Source of the DNA: Blastococcus sp. DSM 46786
GTDB lineage: Bacteria; Actinomycetota; Actinomycetes; Mycobacteriales; Geodermatophilaceae
Direction: 5' to 3'
Length of the DNA stretch: 64,000 nt
Assembly (NCBI RefSeq): GCF_900109665.1
Contig: NZ_FOAO01000006.1
Span: 1-64,000 of the forward strand
The position numbers were made by a program, and so were the translations under genes. This document shows, piece after piece, positions 1 to 7,647 of the stretch. The notes under the pieces were generated by a model. The model worked only from the letters and a program-made list of their open reading frames with translations. It had not been told where the DNA came from and did not search any database. Numbering within the stretch: the stretch's first letter is position 1; each line of letters starts with the position of its first letter.

Positions 1-177
1 GACCAGCGACCGCACCGGACCCTCAGCGCACAGCAGCGCGTCGGCCAGCTCGAACAGCTCATCGGCCCGCCGACCCAGGCATCCATACAGCTGACCGCGG
101 AACTCTCGCAGCCGGTCCAGCCCCGCCGGCCCCACGAAGCTCTGGTCAATCCCGTCGGACAGGGGAAGACTGTCCAT
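1..177 (-). CDS. Transposase, N-terminal fragment (cut by window edge)
   Basis: Fifty-nine codons run from an ATG at 177 off the left edge of the window. The peptide starts MDSLPLSDGIDQ and continues with GRRADELFELADALL and CAEGPVRSLV. This beginning is characteristic of a large actinobacterial transposase family related to IS701, which I recognise by memory of the N-terminus only. The DDE catalytic part lies outside the window, so intactness cannot be judged. The ATG is followed upstream by a hairpin at 179-233, a typical place for an element to block read-in translation. The inner end of the insertion sequence must lie between 178 and about 297, but I could not find its inverted repeat. 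Confidence 0.7.
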   Translation of the reverse strand, partial: MDSLPLSDGIDQSFVGPAGLDRLREFRGQLYGCLGRRADELFELADALLCAEGPVRSLV

Positions 178-178
178 C

Positions 179-233
179 GCGGCCACCGCCGATCTTCGAA
201 GCTCGCTACTCCGAAGGATCACGCGGTGGCCGC
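179..233. repeat. Inverted repeat in front of the transposase start
   Basis: GCGGCCACCG at 179-188 pairs perfectly with CGGTGGCCGC at 224-233. Inside it, GATCTTCG (191-198) nearly pairs with CGAAGGATC (212-220), so the whole 55 bases can fold into one long bulged hairpin directly 5' of the transposase start codon. It could limit translation from outside transcripts or form part of the element end. Confidence 0.5.
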
Positions 234-297
234 CTTCATGCCAGCCCTCGAATCACACTGATGTGACTCCGCCGGCCACGGAGGTTAAACGGCAAGC

Positions 298-933
298 TCA
301 GCCCGGGTGCGCGACCTCCACGACGACCCGCGTCGGGGCCTCGAGCAGGTGCACCCGGAACGGCGCCCGGGTGCCCGTCCCGACGAACGACGTCGTGACG
401 CCCTCGAACGTCGCCGCGAACGCCACCTCGGTGACCGTCTCCGTGCCGGAGCCGGCCACCGGCCCCGCCGCGGTGAACTCCTCGACCCCGGTGTCGTAGG
501 GGTAGCCGGCACCGGTGATCTGGACCTGCAGCACGGCGTCGCCGGCCAACTGGATCTTCTGCCCGCGGCCCGGCTCCGTCGCCTGGTCGACGTACCGGAT
601 GTCCCAGCCGGGCGTGCCGGTACCGCCGAGCTCGAAGACCACCCGGTCGTAGCCGTCGTGCGCTCCCACCCGGACGTCCCGGACGGTGACGCGCGCGTCG
701 GCGGACGGATCGGCGGTCTCCCGCCCGGCGTCGAGGTCGGCTGAGGGCGGCGCGTCGGAGGTGGCGCCCGGTTCGACCCCGGCGTCCGGCGACGGCGCGC
801 TCGCCGGGGCGCTGCTCGTGGTGGGACCGGCGGAGGACGACGCCTCCCCCACGTCCCCGTTGCCGGCGCACCCGGAAAGGGCCACGAGCGAGGCGACGAC
901 GGCGGGGAGGACTACCTGGGGACGGGCGCGCAC
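298..933 (-). CDS. AMIN-like domain lipoprotein
   Basis: A 211-residue predicted lipoprotein. The GTG at 933 begins VRARPQVVLPAVVASLVALSGC, a signal peptide ending in the lipobox LSGC with Cys22 as the lipidated residue. An acidic, Ser/Ala/Pro-rich linker follows to about residue 75. The rest is a beta-rich domain (VTVRDVRVGAHDGYDRVVFEL, then AGYPYDTG and RVVVEVAHPG at the end) that matches the AMIN-like domain of actinobacterial lipoproteins. The longer open frame runs back through the tRNA genes, so the downstream GTG is preferred. It is divergent from the tRNA cluster. The domain is thought to bind cell-wall polymers; the actual role here is unknown. Confidence 0.75.
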   Translation of the reverse strand: MRARPQVVLPAVVASLVALSGCAGNGDVGEASSSAGPTTSSAPASAPSPDAGVEPGATSDAPPSADLDAGRETADPSADARVTVRDVRVGAHDGYDRVVFELGGTGTPGWDIRYVDQATEPGRGQKIQLAGDAVLQVQITGAGYPYDTGVEEFTAAGPVAGSGTETVTEVAFAATFEGVTTSFVGTGTRAPFRVHLLEAPTRVVVEVAHPG

Positions 934-987
934 ACGACACAGCGTCGCACCCGGAACCCCCCGCGCAGAGGAGGCGCGAGGAGCATG

Positions 988-993
988 TATTGT
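988..993 (+). promoter_or_regulatory. Candidate -10 box for the tRNA cluster
   Basis: TATTGT lies 25 bases before the mature 5' end of tRNA-Glu in an AT-richer patch of the divergent gap. No convincing -35 box was found. Confidence 0.35.
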
Positions 994-1017
994 TCTCGCT
1001 GCCCCCGGCGAACACGA

Positions 1018-1090
1018 GCCCCCATCGTCTAGCGGTCCAGGACGCCGCCCTTTCAAGGCGGTAGCACGGGTTCGAACCCCGTTGGGGGCA
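1018..1090 (+). tRNA. tRNA-Glu (TTC)
   Basis: 73 bases with acceptor stem GCCCCCA/TGGGGGC, anticodon stem CCGCC/GGCGG around the loop CTTTCAA (anticodon TTC), and the T-loop motif GGTTCGAACCC. The CCA end is not encoded. First of three closely spaced tRNA genes. Confidence 0.96.
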
Positions 1091-1113
1091 CGCAGCACCA
1101 GCACCACCAGCAA

Positions 1114-1187
1114 GGCCCTGTAGCGCAGTTGGTTAGCGCGCCGCCCTGTCACGGCGGAGGTCGCGGGTTCGAGTCCCGTCAGGGTCG
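1114..1187 (+). tRNA. tRNA-Asp (GTC)
   Basis: 74 bases with acceptor GGCCCTG/CAGGGTC (one G-T pair), anticodon stem CCGCC/GGCGG around CTGTCAC (anticodon GTC), and T-arm GGGTTCGAGTCCC. It follows tRNA-Glu by 23 bases and is probably co-transcribed with it. The CCA end is not encoded. Confidence 0.96.
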
Positions 1188-1210
1188 CTTTCCGGTGAGA
1201 TCACCGGGAG

Positions 1211-1284
1211 GGGCAGGTAGCTCAGTCGGTACGAGCGCTCGCCTGAAAAGCGAGAGGTCGGCGGTTCGACCCCGCCCCTGCCCA
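1211..1284 (+). tRNA. tRNA-Phe (GAA)
   Basis: 74 bases with acceptor GGGCAGG/CCTGCCC, anticodon stem CTCGC/GCGAG around CTGAAAA (anticodon GAA), and T-arm GCGGTTCGACCCCGC. Last gene of the cluster; the terminator hairpin starts 15 bases later. Confidence 0.96.
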
Positions 1285-1298
1285 CACCTCCACCCCGC

Positions 1299-1324
1299 AC
1301 GGGCCCGGCAGCTGCCGGGCCCGT
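1299..1324. terminator. Bidirectional terminator between tRNA-Phe and a minus-strand gene
   Basis: A perfect 26-base palindrome with arm ACGGGCCCGGCAG. It lies between the tRNA cluster and the convergent glycosyltransferase gene, so it can end transcripts from both sides. No T-run follows, as is usual in high-GC actinobacteria. Confidence 0.75.
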
Positions 1325-1330
1325 CGTCGT

Positions 1331-2368
1331 TCAGGCCCAGCTGCGGTCGGCCACCACCTGCGCGTAGACCTCACCGTGCACCTCGCGGACGGCGGTGCGC
1401 TGCTCCTCTCGCCAGCCGCGGTCGGCCGGCCGCGGCATCGGGCGGGTCAGGGCGGCACCGATCGCGGCGGCCAGGGACACCGGGTCCAGGCCCGTGCGCT
1501 CGTCGTTCGTGTAGGGCACCACCTCCGACCACTGGTCGGCGAACCACCCGCAGCTGGGCGCCACGACCCGGGTGCCGACGTCGCGGCAGACCTCCACGTC
1601 CGGGGAGTGGGTGCCGCAGCGCTCGGGCAGCACCGCCACGTGCAGCTGCTGCAGCTGGGCGGTCCACTCATCGTCCCCGTACCGGACGAGCTCCAGCTCA
1701 CCGCGGTCGGCGAGGGCGACGACCTCGGGGTCCAGCGCCGGGGCGACCGCCGCGTCGACCAGGATGCGCAGCCGGCCGCCGCCGGACAGCGCGCCGGAGA
1801 GCGCCGCGCGGACGATCCCCACCGGGTCGGGCACCGCGCTGGACGCCGGGCCGAGCCGCACGCCGACCAGCCCGCGCTCGGCACCGAGCTCCGGGTCCGG
1901 GACGGTGAGGGACGGGTGGGCCACCACGATCGCCGTGCGCCCGTAGCGCTCGGCGATCTCGTCGGCGGCTCCCGGGGTCAGGGTGAGGACCACCTCCGCC
2001 GTGGCCAGCACCGCGGCGAGGTGGGTGTCGTGACGTGCGGGCGAGGGGTGCCCGGGGTCCTGCAGCTGGTGGACGGTGACGACCAGGGGGATGCCCAGCC
2101 GCTGCAGCTCCTCGGCCCACGCCTCGAGCTCCGCGACCTCCAGGCGACCGTGCCCGGCGTGCAGGTGCACGGCGTCGACCTCGGCGGCGTGGGTGGTCAG
2201 GTGGGCCCGGTCCAGCCACGGGCTCGGTTCGGCGGGCCCGCCGACCCGGACCACTCCGGGGGGCAGCACGGCGTCGACGTAGGGGGCGGCGTGCGGGATG
2301 GACACCACCCGGATGCCCGTCCCCGGCACAGGGGGCAGCCCCGGGAGCGGGGGTTCTGCGTGCGTCAC
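1331..2368 (-). CDS. Glycosyltransferase (GT-B fold, GT4-like)
   Basis: 345 residues. The N-terminal half has the pattern of a GT-B acceptor domain (VVSIPHAAPYV, then DAVHLHAGHGRLEV and LVVTVHQLQDP, where the HAG and TVHQ segments resemble those of GT4 enzymes). The C-terminal half resembles the nucleotide-sugar domain (LRILVDAAV, VAVLPERCGTHSPDVEVCRDVG, VVAPSCGWFADQW), with the usual late acidic/Gly region. It probably moves a sugar onto a cell-envelope or small-molecule acceptor; donor and acceptor cannot be read from the sequence. GTG start at 2368; an AGGAGA lies 11-12 bases upstream, and the stop of a 34-codon reading frame overlaps the start as GTGA. Confidence 0.7.
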   Translation of the reverse strand: MTHAEPPLPGLPPVPGTGIRVVSIPHAAPYVDAVLPPGVVRVGGPAEPSPWLDRAHLTTHAAEVDAVHLHAGHGRLEVAELEAWAEELQRLGIPLVVTVHQLQDPGHPSPARHDTHLAAVLATAEVVLTLTPGAADEIAERYGRTAIVVAHPSLTVPDPELGAERGLVGVRLGPASSAVPDPVGIVRAALSGALSGGGRLRILVDAAVAPALDPEVVALADRGELELVRYGDDEWTAQLQQLHVAVLPERCGTHSPDVEVCRDVGTRVVAPSCGWFADQWSEVVPYTNDERTGLDPVSLAAAIGAALTRPMPRPADRGWREEQRTAVREVHGEVYAQVVADRSWA

Positions 2369-2469
2369 GCGGCGGCGCTTCTCCTCGTGCGGTCGAGCCT
2401 CACGACAGCACCACGGTGCCGCTCGACGTCCTCAGCGCCCACCGACGTCCTTGCGGCTGCGCCGGTCAT
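2365..2469 (-). CDS. Possible 34-residue leader peptide coupled to the glycosyltransferase
   Basis: A short frame from ATG 2469 (MTGAAARTSVGAEDVERH, ending RRSAAA) whose TGA overlaps the GTG of the glycosyltransferase as GTGA. That is the junction used by most coupled genes in this window. No homology is recognised and no strong ribosome site precedes it (a GGGG about ten bases upstream). It may be a leader or chance. Confidence 0.25.
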   Translation of the reverse strand: MTGAAARTSVGAEDVERHRGAVVRLDRTRRSAAA

Positions 2470-2537
2470 GCCTACCCCACCGATCTCCGGAACAACCCGT
2501 GACCAACTCCATCGGGTGAGTCGACGTGACCGGCGCG

Positions 2538-3275
2538 TCACGAGCCGATCCGGCGTGCGGTCGCGTAGGCCGGCTCCCGGAAACGCGCGAGCGGACCGTC
2601 GGCCACCAGCCCCGGGGGCGGGTTGCGGACCGCGTCGAAGCGCAGCCGGGTGTCCAGCGGACCGTGCGTCCCGGTGGCCCGCAGCGTGCCGAAGGGGCGC
2701 CACTCCTGCGCCCCGGGCGCGACCGCCAGCGTGAAGACGACCGCGCCGTCCGCCGCGGCCGCCGCCACCGGCTCCGGGTCGGACGGCAACGAGAGGACGC
2801 CCGGGAAGGCGGCCAGCCGCACCGTCCCGGCGGCCGACCGGTAGGCCATGATCGAGCCGTAGGTGGCCGCCGCGTCCGTCCGGAGCACCGGCACCCGCCG
2901 GGTCAGCGGACCGCGGCCGCACGTGGAGAGCAGCAGGTCCACCGGGGCGCCGTCCGCATCGGGCAGCCGGATCGCCAGACCGAGGACGTCGGGCAGCGGG
3001 GCCGGGAGCCCGGCGCCGCGCGAGAACCGGACCAGGGCCTCGGTGGTGCCGCTGCCGTCGAGCCACGGATCCCCGAGCGGTGGGCTCGCCCCGTGCCGCT
3101 CCAGGACTGCGTCCAGCACCGCCCCCCGCGGGTGCAGCGGCCGACCGTGCCGCCAGCGTGCCACGGCGCCGAACGGCCCCGCCACCAACTGCCCGGCAGC
3201 TGCCGCCAGATCCGGCACCGCGCCTCCCCGCTCGATCGACGGCGGCTGCCCTACCCGCCCACGTGCGTCGGCCAT
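2538..3275 (-). CDS. Catalase-fold protein lacking most of the catalase core
   Basis: 245 residues from ATG 3275 (MADARGRVGQPP), preferred over the longer frame because AGGG lies at a fitting distance. The region VRFSRGAGLPAPLPDVLGLA followed by IRLPDADGAPVDLLLSTCG mirrors the Arg-Phe-Ser and nature of the haem-catalase barrel (VRFS..., GFAVKF..., D-L-V-G-N). The rest is much shorter than a catalase (about 480 residues), and the N-terminal segment with the catalytic His is absent. Such proteins are often annotated as phosphodiesterases without clear basis. Function unknown; peroxide breakdown is unlikely. Confidence 0.55.
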   Translation of the reverse strand: MADARGRVGQPPSIERGGAVPDLAAAAGQLVAGPFGAVARWRHGRPLHPRGAVLDAVLERHGASPPLGDPWLDGSGTTEALVRFSRGAGLPAPLPDVLGLAIRLPDADGAPVDLLLSTCGRGPLTRRVPVLRTDAAATYGSIMAYRSAAGTVRLAAFPGVLSLPSDPEPVAAAAADGAVVFTLAVAPGAQEWRPFGTLRATGTHGPLDTRLRFDAVRNPPPGLVADGPLARFREPAYATARRIGS

Positions 3276-3442
3276 GCGCCCTGCCGACGGCGGCGACGTG
3301 CCCCTCCCGCTTTCCCGGCGAGAGGTGCCGAGGTCGGCGGGGCGGAACGGGGCGACCGCAGGTGAACTCTGCGGAACTCGCCGTCGATCTTCGGAGACAT
3401 CTGCCTGATGACAGCGCACGTTCAGACGCCTACGTTGAGTAC

Positions 3443-3658
3443 ATGCTCTCGACGCTCCTGGTCATCGGCGGTGTGCTGGTCGGTCTGCTCGTGCTGCTGG
3501 CCGTGATCGTGAGCCTGAGCGCCCGTCCCGCGACCACCAGCCGCGGCACGCAGAGCGGCCCGCGCACCCCGGCCTGGGTGGCCGACGCCGGCCGGCCGCA
3601 CCCTGACGCCTGGTCGGCCCCGACCGTTTCCACCAGCGAGATGCCCGCCGTCCGCTGA
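3443..3658 (+). CDS. Small single-span membrane protein
   Basis: 71 residues. It starts MLSTLLVIGGVLVGLLVLLA, and one N-terminal helix reaches to about residue 26. The tail is hydrophilic, Pro/Ser/Thr-rich (TTSRGTQSGPRTPAWVADAG), and probably cytoplasmic or exposed. No family is recognised. It is transcribed divergently from the catalase-fold gene and followed by a hairpin at 3670. There is no clear ribosome site, so it may be leaderless or weakly translated. Confidence 0.6.
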   Translation: MLSTLLVIGGVLVGLLVLLAVIVSLSARPATTSRGTQSGPRTPAWVADAGRPHPDAWSAPTVSTSEMPAVR

Positions 3659-3669
3659 CGCCACGAGCC

Positions 3670-3708
3670 CGGGTCCCGGCGGCTGCGTCCTCGCGCCGCC
3701 GGGACCCG
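3670..3708 (+). terminator. Hairpin terminator after the small membrane protein
   Basis: Stem GGGTCCCGGCGG (3671-3682) with its complement at 3696-3707, 13-base loop, starting 12 bases after the stop codon. Confidence 0.7.
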
Positions 3709-3762
3709 CGTGCGTGCGCCCCCGGGCCCGCAGCACCCCGCCAGCACGCGGGTTGAGCCGTG

Positions 3763-3808
3763 CCACCGGAGGTCCAGCCGCGCCGTGACGCGGCTGGACG
3801 TCCGGTGG
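3763..3808. repeat. Long hairpin between convergent genes
   Basis: Arms of 20 bases (3763-3782 and 3789-3808; CCACCGGA plus GTCCAGCCGCG on the left) with one mismatch and a six-base loop. It lies between the small membrane gene and the convergent GMC oxidoreductase. Probably a terminator for one or both, though it is unusually long and stands 100-155 bases from either stop codon. Confidence 0.55.
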
Positions 3809-3905
3809 AGCGGCCCGACGTGACGTTCACGGGCCTCACCGGGGGGTGGCGCAGAGGTTCCGAGGGGCTCTGTCGTCTCCCACCCCCATCCCCTTGCTGC
3901 TGGGC

Positions 3906-5417
3906 TCAGCCGACCATGAGCTCGGCGGCCCGCTCGCCGATGAGTACCGCGGTGGCGGCCGGACCGCGGCTGGTCACCCGCGGCAGCACCGACGTGTCGG
4001 CCACCCGGAGCCCCTCGACGCCCCGCACCCGGAGCTCCTGGTCGACCACGGCCCCCGGATCGCTCTCCGGACCCATGCGCGCGGTCCCCGACAGGTGCAC
4101 GGCGGTGGTCAGCCGGTCGCGGATCCAGGCGTCCAGCGCCGCGTCCTCGGCCGGGACCGCGCCGGGCTCGCCCAGCCCCGCCAGCGCGCGGGTGCGCAGC
4201 AGCTCCGCCGCCAGCCGTACGCCCTCCCGCATGCGGCGCCGGTCGGCCTCCTCCACCAGGTGGCCGTACTCGACGACAGGCGCTGCGGCGGGGTCCGCCG
4301 CGGCGAGCACCAACCGCCCCCGGCCGGCCGTCCGCTGCAGCCCGACCCCGACCTCGACCACCTCGCCCTCCGGGGCGGCGTGACCGGTCATCACCTGGGC
4401 GAACGGCGCCAGCCAGGGCAGCACCTCGAGGTCTCCGGGGACCTCCGCTCCCGCCGAGCTCGCGTGCAGGACGCCGTCGAGCGGTGACCCGCCGGGCGGG
4501 GCGGTGGTGCCGGCCCGGGGTCGGAAGGGCAGGTAGACCAGCGGGTGGTCCGAGCACTCCTCGCCCACGCCGGGCGCGGCCACGAGCACGTCGACACCGG
4601 CGGTGCGCAGCCGGTCGGGCGGGCCGATGCCGGACAGCAGCAGCAGGTGCGCCGACCCCACGGCCCCGGCCGCGAGCACCACCTCGTCGGCGCGGACGTC
4701 ACCGGCCGTCGTCCGCACCCCCACCGCGCGGCCCCGCTCCACCAGCACCCGCAGCACCCGGACGCCGCCGCGGACGGTGAGGCCGGGGTGCCCGCGCCGC
4801 GGGGCCAGGTACGCCGCGGCCGTGCTGATCCGCACGCCGTCGACCACGTTGCGTGGCAGCGGGCCGTAGCCGGGGGGCGCGCCGGCGTTCTTGTCGGGCT
4901 CGGCGGGCAGCCCCAGCTCCTCGGCGGCCGCGGCGAACGCACATGCGAGCGGCGGTCCGCCGGTGGGGCGCGTGACCGGCACCGGCCCGTCGGCCCCGTG
5001 TCCGGGACGGTCGCCGTACTCCCGGTCGCTCTCCAGCCGGCACAGCGCCGGGAGCAGCCGCTCCCAGGCCCACAGGTCGTTGCCGGCGGCGGCCCACCCG
5101 GCCGCGTCGGCCGGCGTCGGGCGCACGAAGTACCCGGCGTTGACGGCGCTGGAGCCACCGCTCACCCGGCCACGGGGCACCCGCACCTCCCGCCCGCCGG
5201 GGAGGAGCCCGGGGAGGTCCCAGTTGGCCGGGTGGCCGCTCACGGCGGCGCGCAGCGTGGCGGCGTCGCGCAGCTCGGCCGGGGCGGCCGCGGGATCGGG
5301 GTGGTGCGCGCCGGCCTCCAGCAGCAGCACCCGCCGGCCGGCGTCGGCCAGCCGGGCGGCCAGCGGGCAGCCCGCCGTGCCCGCGCCGACCACGACGACG
5401 TCCCAGTGCTCAGCCAC
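3906..5417 (-). CDS. GMC-family oxidoreductase, MftG-like
   Basis: 503 residues. The FAD-binding GxGxxG is at the N-terminus (VVVVGAGTAGCPLAARLA) with LLLEAG as the ADP-binding acid. The GMC signature region is VPRGRVSGGSSAVNAGYFVR, and the C-terminal active-site stretch HLSGTARMG is followed by ADTSVLPRVTSRGPAATA. That RGPxATA ending, and DGVRISTAAAYL in the middle, resemble MftG, the GMC enzyme that passes electrons from reduced mycofactocin. No mycofactocin precursor or maturase gene is in the window, so the match is by similarity only. GTG start at 5417 overlaps the preceding gene by eight bases. Other GMC alcohol dehydrogenases remain possible. Confidence 0.72.
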   Translation of the reverse strand: MAEHWDVVVVGAGTAGCPLAARLADAGRRVLLLEAGAHHPDPAAAPAELRDAATLRAAVSGHPANWDLPGLLPGGREVRVPRGRVSGGSSAVNAGYFVRPTPADAAGWAAAGNDLWAWERLLPALCRLESDREYGDRPGHGADGPVPVTRPTGGPPLACAFAAAAEELGLPAEPDKNAGAPPGYGPLPRNVVDGVRISTAAAYLAPRRGHPGLTVRGGVRVLRVLVERGRAVGVRTTAGDVRADEVVLAAGAVGSAHLLLLSGIGPPDRLRTAGVDVLVAAPGVGEECSDHPLVYLPFRPRAGTTAPPGGSPLDGVLHASSAGAEVPGDLEVLPWLAPFAQVMTGHAAPEGEVVEVGVGLQRTAGRGRLVLAAADPAAAPVVEYGHLVEEADRRRMREGVRLAAELLRTRALAGLGEPGAVPAEDAALDAWIRDRLTTAVHLSGTARMGPESDPGAVVDQELRVRGVEGLRVADTSVLPRVTSRGPAATAVLIGERAAELMVG

Positions 5418-6723
5418 CGGCGAGACCGAGCACCCCCGGCAGGTCCAGCCGGCGCACCTTGCCGGTCGACGTGCGGGGCAGCTCGGTCAGCGGGTGCAGC
5501 GACTTGGGGCGCTTGGCGGGCGCCAGCCGCTCCCTGGCCCAGTCCGCGAGCTCACCGGCCCCGGCGCCGCCCACGTAGGCGGCGACCACCCGCTGTCCCC
5601 AGTCGGGGTCGGGGACGCCGAACACCGCGCTCTCGACCACCCCGGGGTGGGCGTCGAGGACCGCCTCGACCTCGGCCGGGTAGACGTTCACGCCGCCGGA
5701 GATGACGAGGTCCTCCCGCCGGCCGTCCAGCCAGACGGTGCCGTCGGCGTCGACCCGGCCCAGGTCGCCGACGGTCACCCGGTCTCCGCGCCACGCCGCC
5801 GTCGTCTTCTCCGGGGCCCGCCAGTACTCGAACCGGGCCCACCGGGGCACCGCGCACCACAGCTGCCCGCGCCCGTCGGTCTCCAGCCGCCGCCCAGGGC
5901 GGGCCCGGCCGACGCTGCCCGGGTGGGCCAGCCAGCCCTCGGGGGAGCAGACGGTGAACTGCGCCTCGGTGGAGCCGTAGAACTCCCACACGCTGCCGGC
6001 GGGCAGCGCCGCGAGGACGGCGCGCTTGAGCGGCTCGGGGCAGGGCGCCCCGGCGTGCACCAGCCGGCGGAAGGAGGACCAGTCGACGTCGTCGCGCGCG
6101 AGCAGCCGCTGCAGGTGGGTGGGCACGCAGAACGCCGTCGTCGGCCGCAGGGTGGAGAGCACCCGCGCCGCGCGGGCGGCGTCGAAGGGCCCGGGCAGGA
6201 CCACCTCGCCACCGGCGAGCAGCGTGTGGACGGCGAACCGCAGCGGGGCGCTGTGGTGCAGCGGGGAGAGGACGACGTGCCGGTCCCCCGACCCGAACTC
6301 CCACAGGTCGATCTCCTCGCCGGCCAGGGCGCGGGCGTCGTCCCCCGCCAGGACGCCGGACCACACCCCCTTGCGGCGGCCGGTCGTGCCGGAGGTGTAG
6401 TGCATGGGGCGCGCCAGCGGCACCGGGGCGAGCGGCGCCTCGGCCTCGCCCAGCAGCCGCTCGGGTTCGGCGCCGACGTCCAGCGCCGGATCGGCGTCCG
6501 CCGCCAGCGCTGCCCGCTCCGCGGCCGGGAGCGCCGGGTCGAGGACGACCGGGACGATGCCGGTGCGCAGGGCACCGAGGACGACGGCCAGCAGCGCGGG
6601 CGAGGCCGCCGCCGAGACCAGCAGGCGGTCCCCCTCCCGCACCCCGGCCGCGGCCAGCGCGGCGGCGGCGCGGCGCTGGTCGTGCTCGCTGCCGGCCGCC
6701 GTCACGACGGGGACGCCGGTCAC
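5410..6723 (-). CDS. Class I adenylate-forming (acyl-CoA synthetase-like) enzyme
   Basis: 437 residues. It carries the AMP-binding loop YTSGTTGRRKG, the YGSTEA motif, the hinge region VGDLGRVDADGTVWLDGRRE followed by DLVISGGVNVYPAEVE, and the C-terminal catalytic Lys in RTSTGKVRR. It is some 70-100 residues shorter than usual acyl-CoA synthetases, missing length in the first domain. It presumably activates a carboxylic acid as acyl-AMP then acyl-CoA; the acid is unknown. The GTG start at 6723 overlaps the hydrolase stop as GTGA, and its own stop lies inside the oxidoreductase start, so the three genes look translationally coupled. Confidence 0.82.
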   Translation of the reverse strand: MTGVPVVTAAGSEHDQRRAAAALAAAGVREGDRLLVSAAASPALLAVVLGALRTGIVPVVLDPALPAAERAALAADADPALDVGAEPERLLGEAEAPLAPVPLARPMHYTSGTTGRRKGVWSGVLAGDDARALAGEEIDLWEFGSGDRHVVLSPLHHSAPLRFAVHTLLAGGEVVLPGPFDAARAARVLSTLRPTTAFCVPTHLQRLLARDDVDWSSFRRLVHAGAPCPEPLKRAVLAALPAGSVWEFYGSTEAQFTVCSPEGWLAHPGSVGRARPGRRLETDGRGQLWCAVPRWARFEYWRAPEKTTAAWRGDRVTVGDLGRVDADGTVWLDGRREDLVISGGVNVYPAEVEAVLDAHPGVVESAVFGVPDPDWGQRVVAAYVGGAGAGELADWARERLAPAKRPKSLHPLTELPRTSTGKVRRLDLPGVLGLAGG

Positions 6724-7589
6724 GCCGGCCGCACCCCGCCGTCGCCGGTGAGCTCCACCCGGCCGTCGGCGGCGAGCTTGTCCAGCGTGGCCCGGGTCGA
6801 CTGCGCGGCGGCCGGCCACACCTCGCGGGGCACGTCGGCGTAGACGGTGGCGACCAGCTCGTCGACGGTGCCCGCGCCGGCGGCGAGGGCGTCCAGCAGC
6901 TGCTGCTCGCGGTGCGCGCGGTGGGCCAGGTAGTACTGGAGGACCGCGCCGGGGTCGGTGGTCAGCTCCGGGCCGTGGCCGCAGTAGAGCGCGCTGGGGC
7001 CCAGGTCGTGCACCCGGCGCAGCGACTCCAGGTAGGCCACGACGTCTCCCTCGGGGTGCGTGACGACCGACGTCCCGCGCCCCAGCACGTGGTCGCCCAC
7101 CAGGACGGCCCCCGACTCCAGGCGGAACGCCAGGTGGTCGGCCGTGTGACCGGGCGTGCCGACGACGTCGATCGCCGTGCCGGCCAGGGCGAGCCGCTCC
7201 CCCGGGGCCAGCACCCGCCCGTCCGGCCCCGCGACGTCGCCCGACGCGGCGGCGACGGGCGCGCCCAGCCGCGCACCCCACGGCAGCGCCGCCTCGGCGT
7301 GGTCGCCGTGGTGGTGGGTGACCAGGACCGCCACGCAGCGCGCGGCCCGCGCGGCGAGCACCGCCTCCACGGCGGCCAGGTGGGCGGCGTCGTCGGGCCC
7401 GGGGTCGACCAGCACCGCCTGCCCGCTGCCCGGTGCCCCGACCACGTAGGTGTTCGTCCCGTCGAGGGTCATCGGCGAGGGATTGGGCGCGAGCACCCGG
7501 GTGACCAGCGGCTCCAGCTCGGCGGTGCGCGGCAGCGCGCCGGGCGCGGGGAGCCCCCACGAGGCACGGGGGTCGGTCGGAACGGCCAC
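6720..7589 (-). CDS. Metallo-beta-lactamase fold hydrolase (LACTB2-like)
   Basis: 289 residues. The metal motif THHHGDHAEA, then GTPGHTADHL and LVGDHVLG, and a late CGHGPEL give the set of His/Asp ligands of a two-metal hydrolase; the C-terminal winged region (VDELVATVYADV) is typical of the LACTB2/glyoxalase-II-like group. The start is taken as the GTG at 7589, because the TAGCGT hexamer (7597-7602) sits seven bases before it; the upstream GTG at 7598 overlaps that hexamer. First gene of the cassette with the adenylating enzyme and the GMC oxidoreductase. It may hydrolyse a thioester or ester made in the same pathway (inference). Confidence 0.8.
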   Translation of the reverse strand: MAVPTDPRASWGLPAPGALPRTAELEPLVTRVLAPNPSPMTLDGTNTYVVGAPGSGQAVLVDPGPDDAAHLAAVEAVLAARAARCVAVLVTHHHGDHAEAALPWGARLGAPVAAASGDVAGPDGRVLAPGERLALAGTAIDVVGTPGHTADHLAFRLESGAVLVGDHVLGRGTSVVTHPEGDVVAYLESLRRVHDLGPSALYCGHGPELTTDPGAVLQYYLAHRAHREQQLLDALAAGAGTVDELVATVYADVPREVWPAAAQSTRATLDKLAADGRVELTGDGGVRPA

Positions 7590-7647
7590 GTCGCGCACGC
7601 TAGCCGCGCGGCCCCCGCGGCGCGCAGTCGGCGGCTAGCCTCGTCCC

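Noticed and set aside
236-1015. Long minus-strand frame of 259 codons overlapping the AMIN-like gene
   Set aside because: Arg/Gly/Pro-rich composition of a shadow frame in GC-rich DNA; the lipoprotein frame has a signal peptide and domain.
3763-3808. Possible small RNA from the long hairpin
   Set aside because: No promoter-like sequence before it; a terminator is simpler.
3906-5417. A complete mycofactocin locus
   Set aside because: Only the MftG-like enzyme is present; none of the precursor or maturase genes lies in the window.
5410-7560. A single 716-codon fusion protein
   Set aside because: The first 280 codons are an Arg-rich shadow of the hydrolase gene; the adenylating enzyme starts at GTG 6723.
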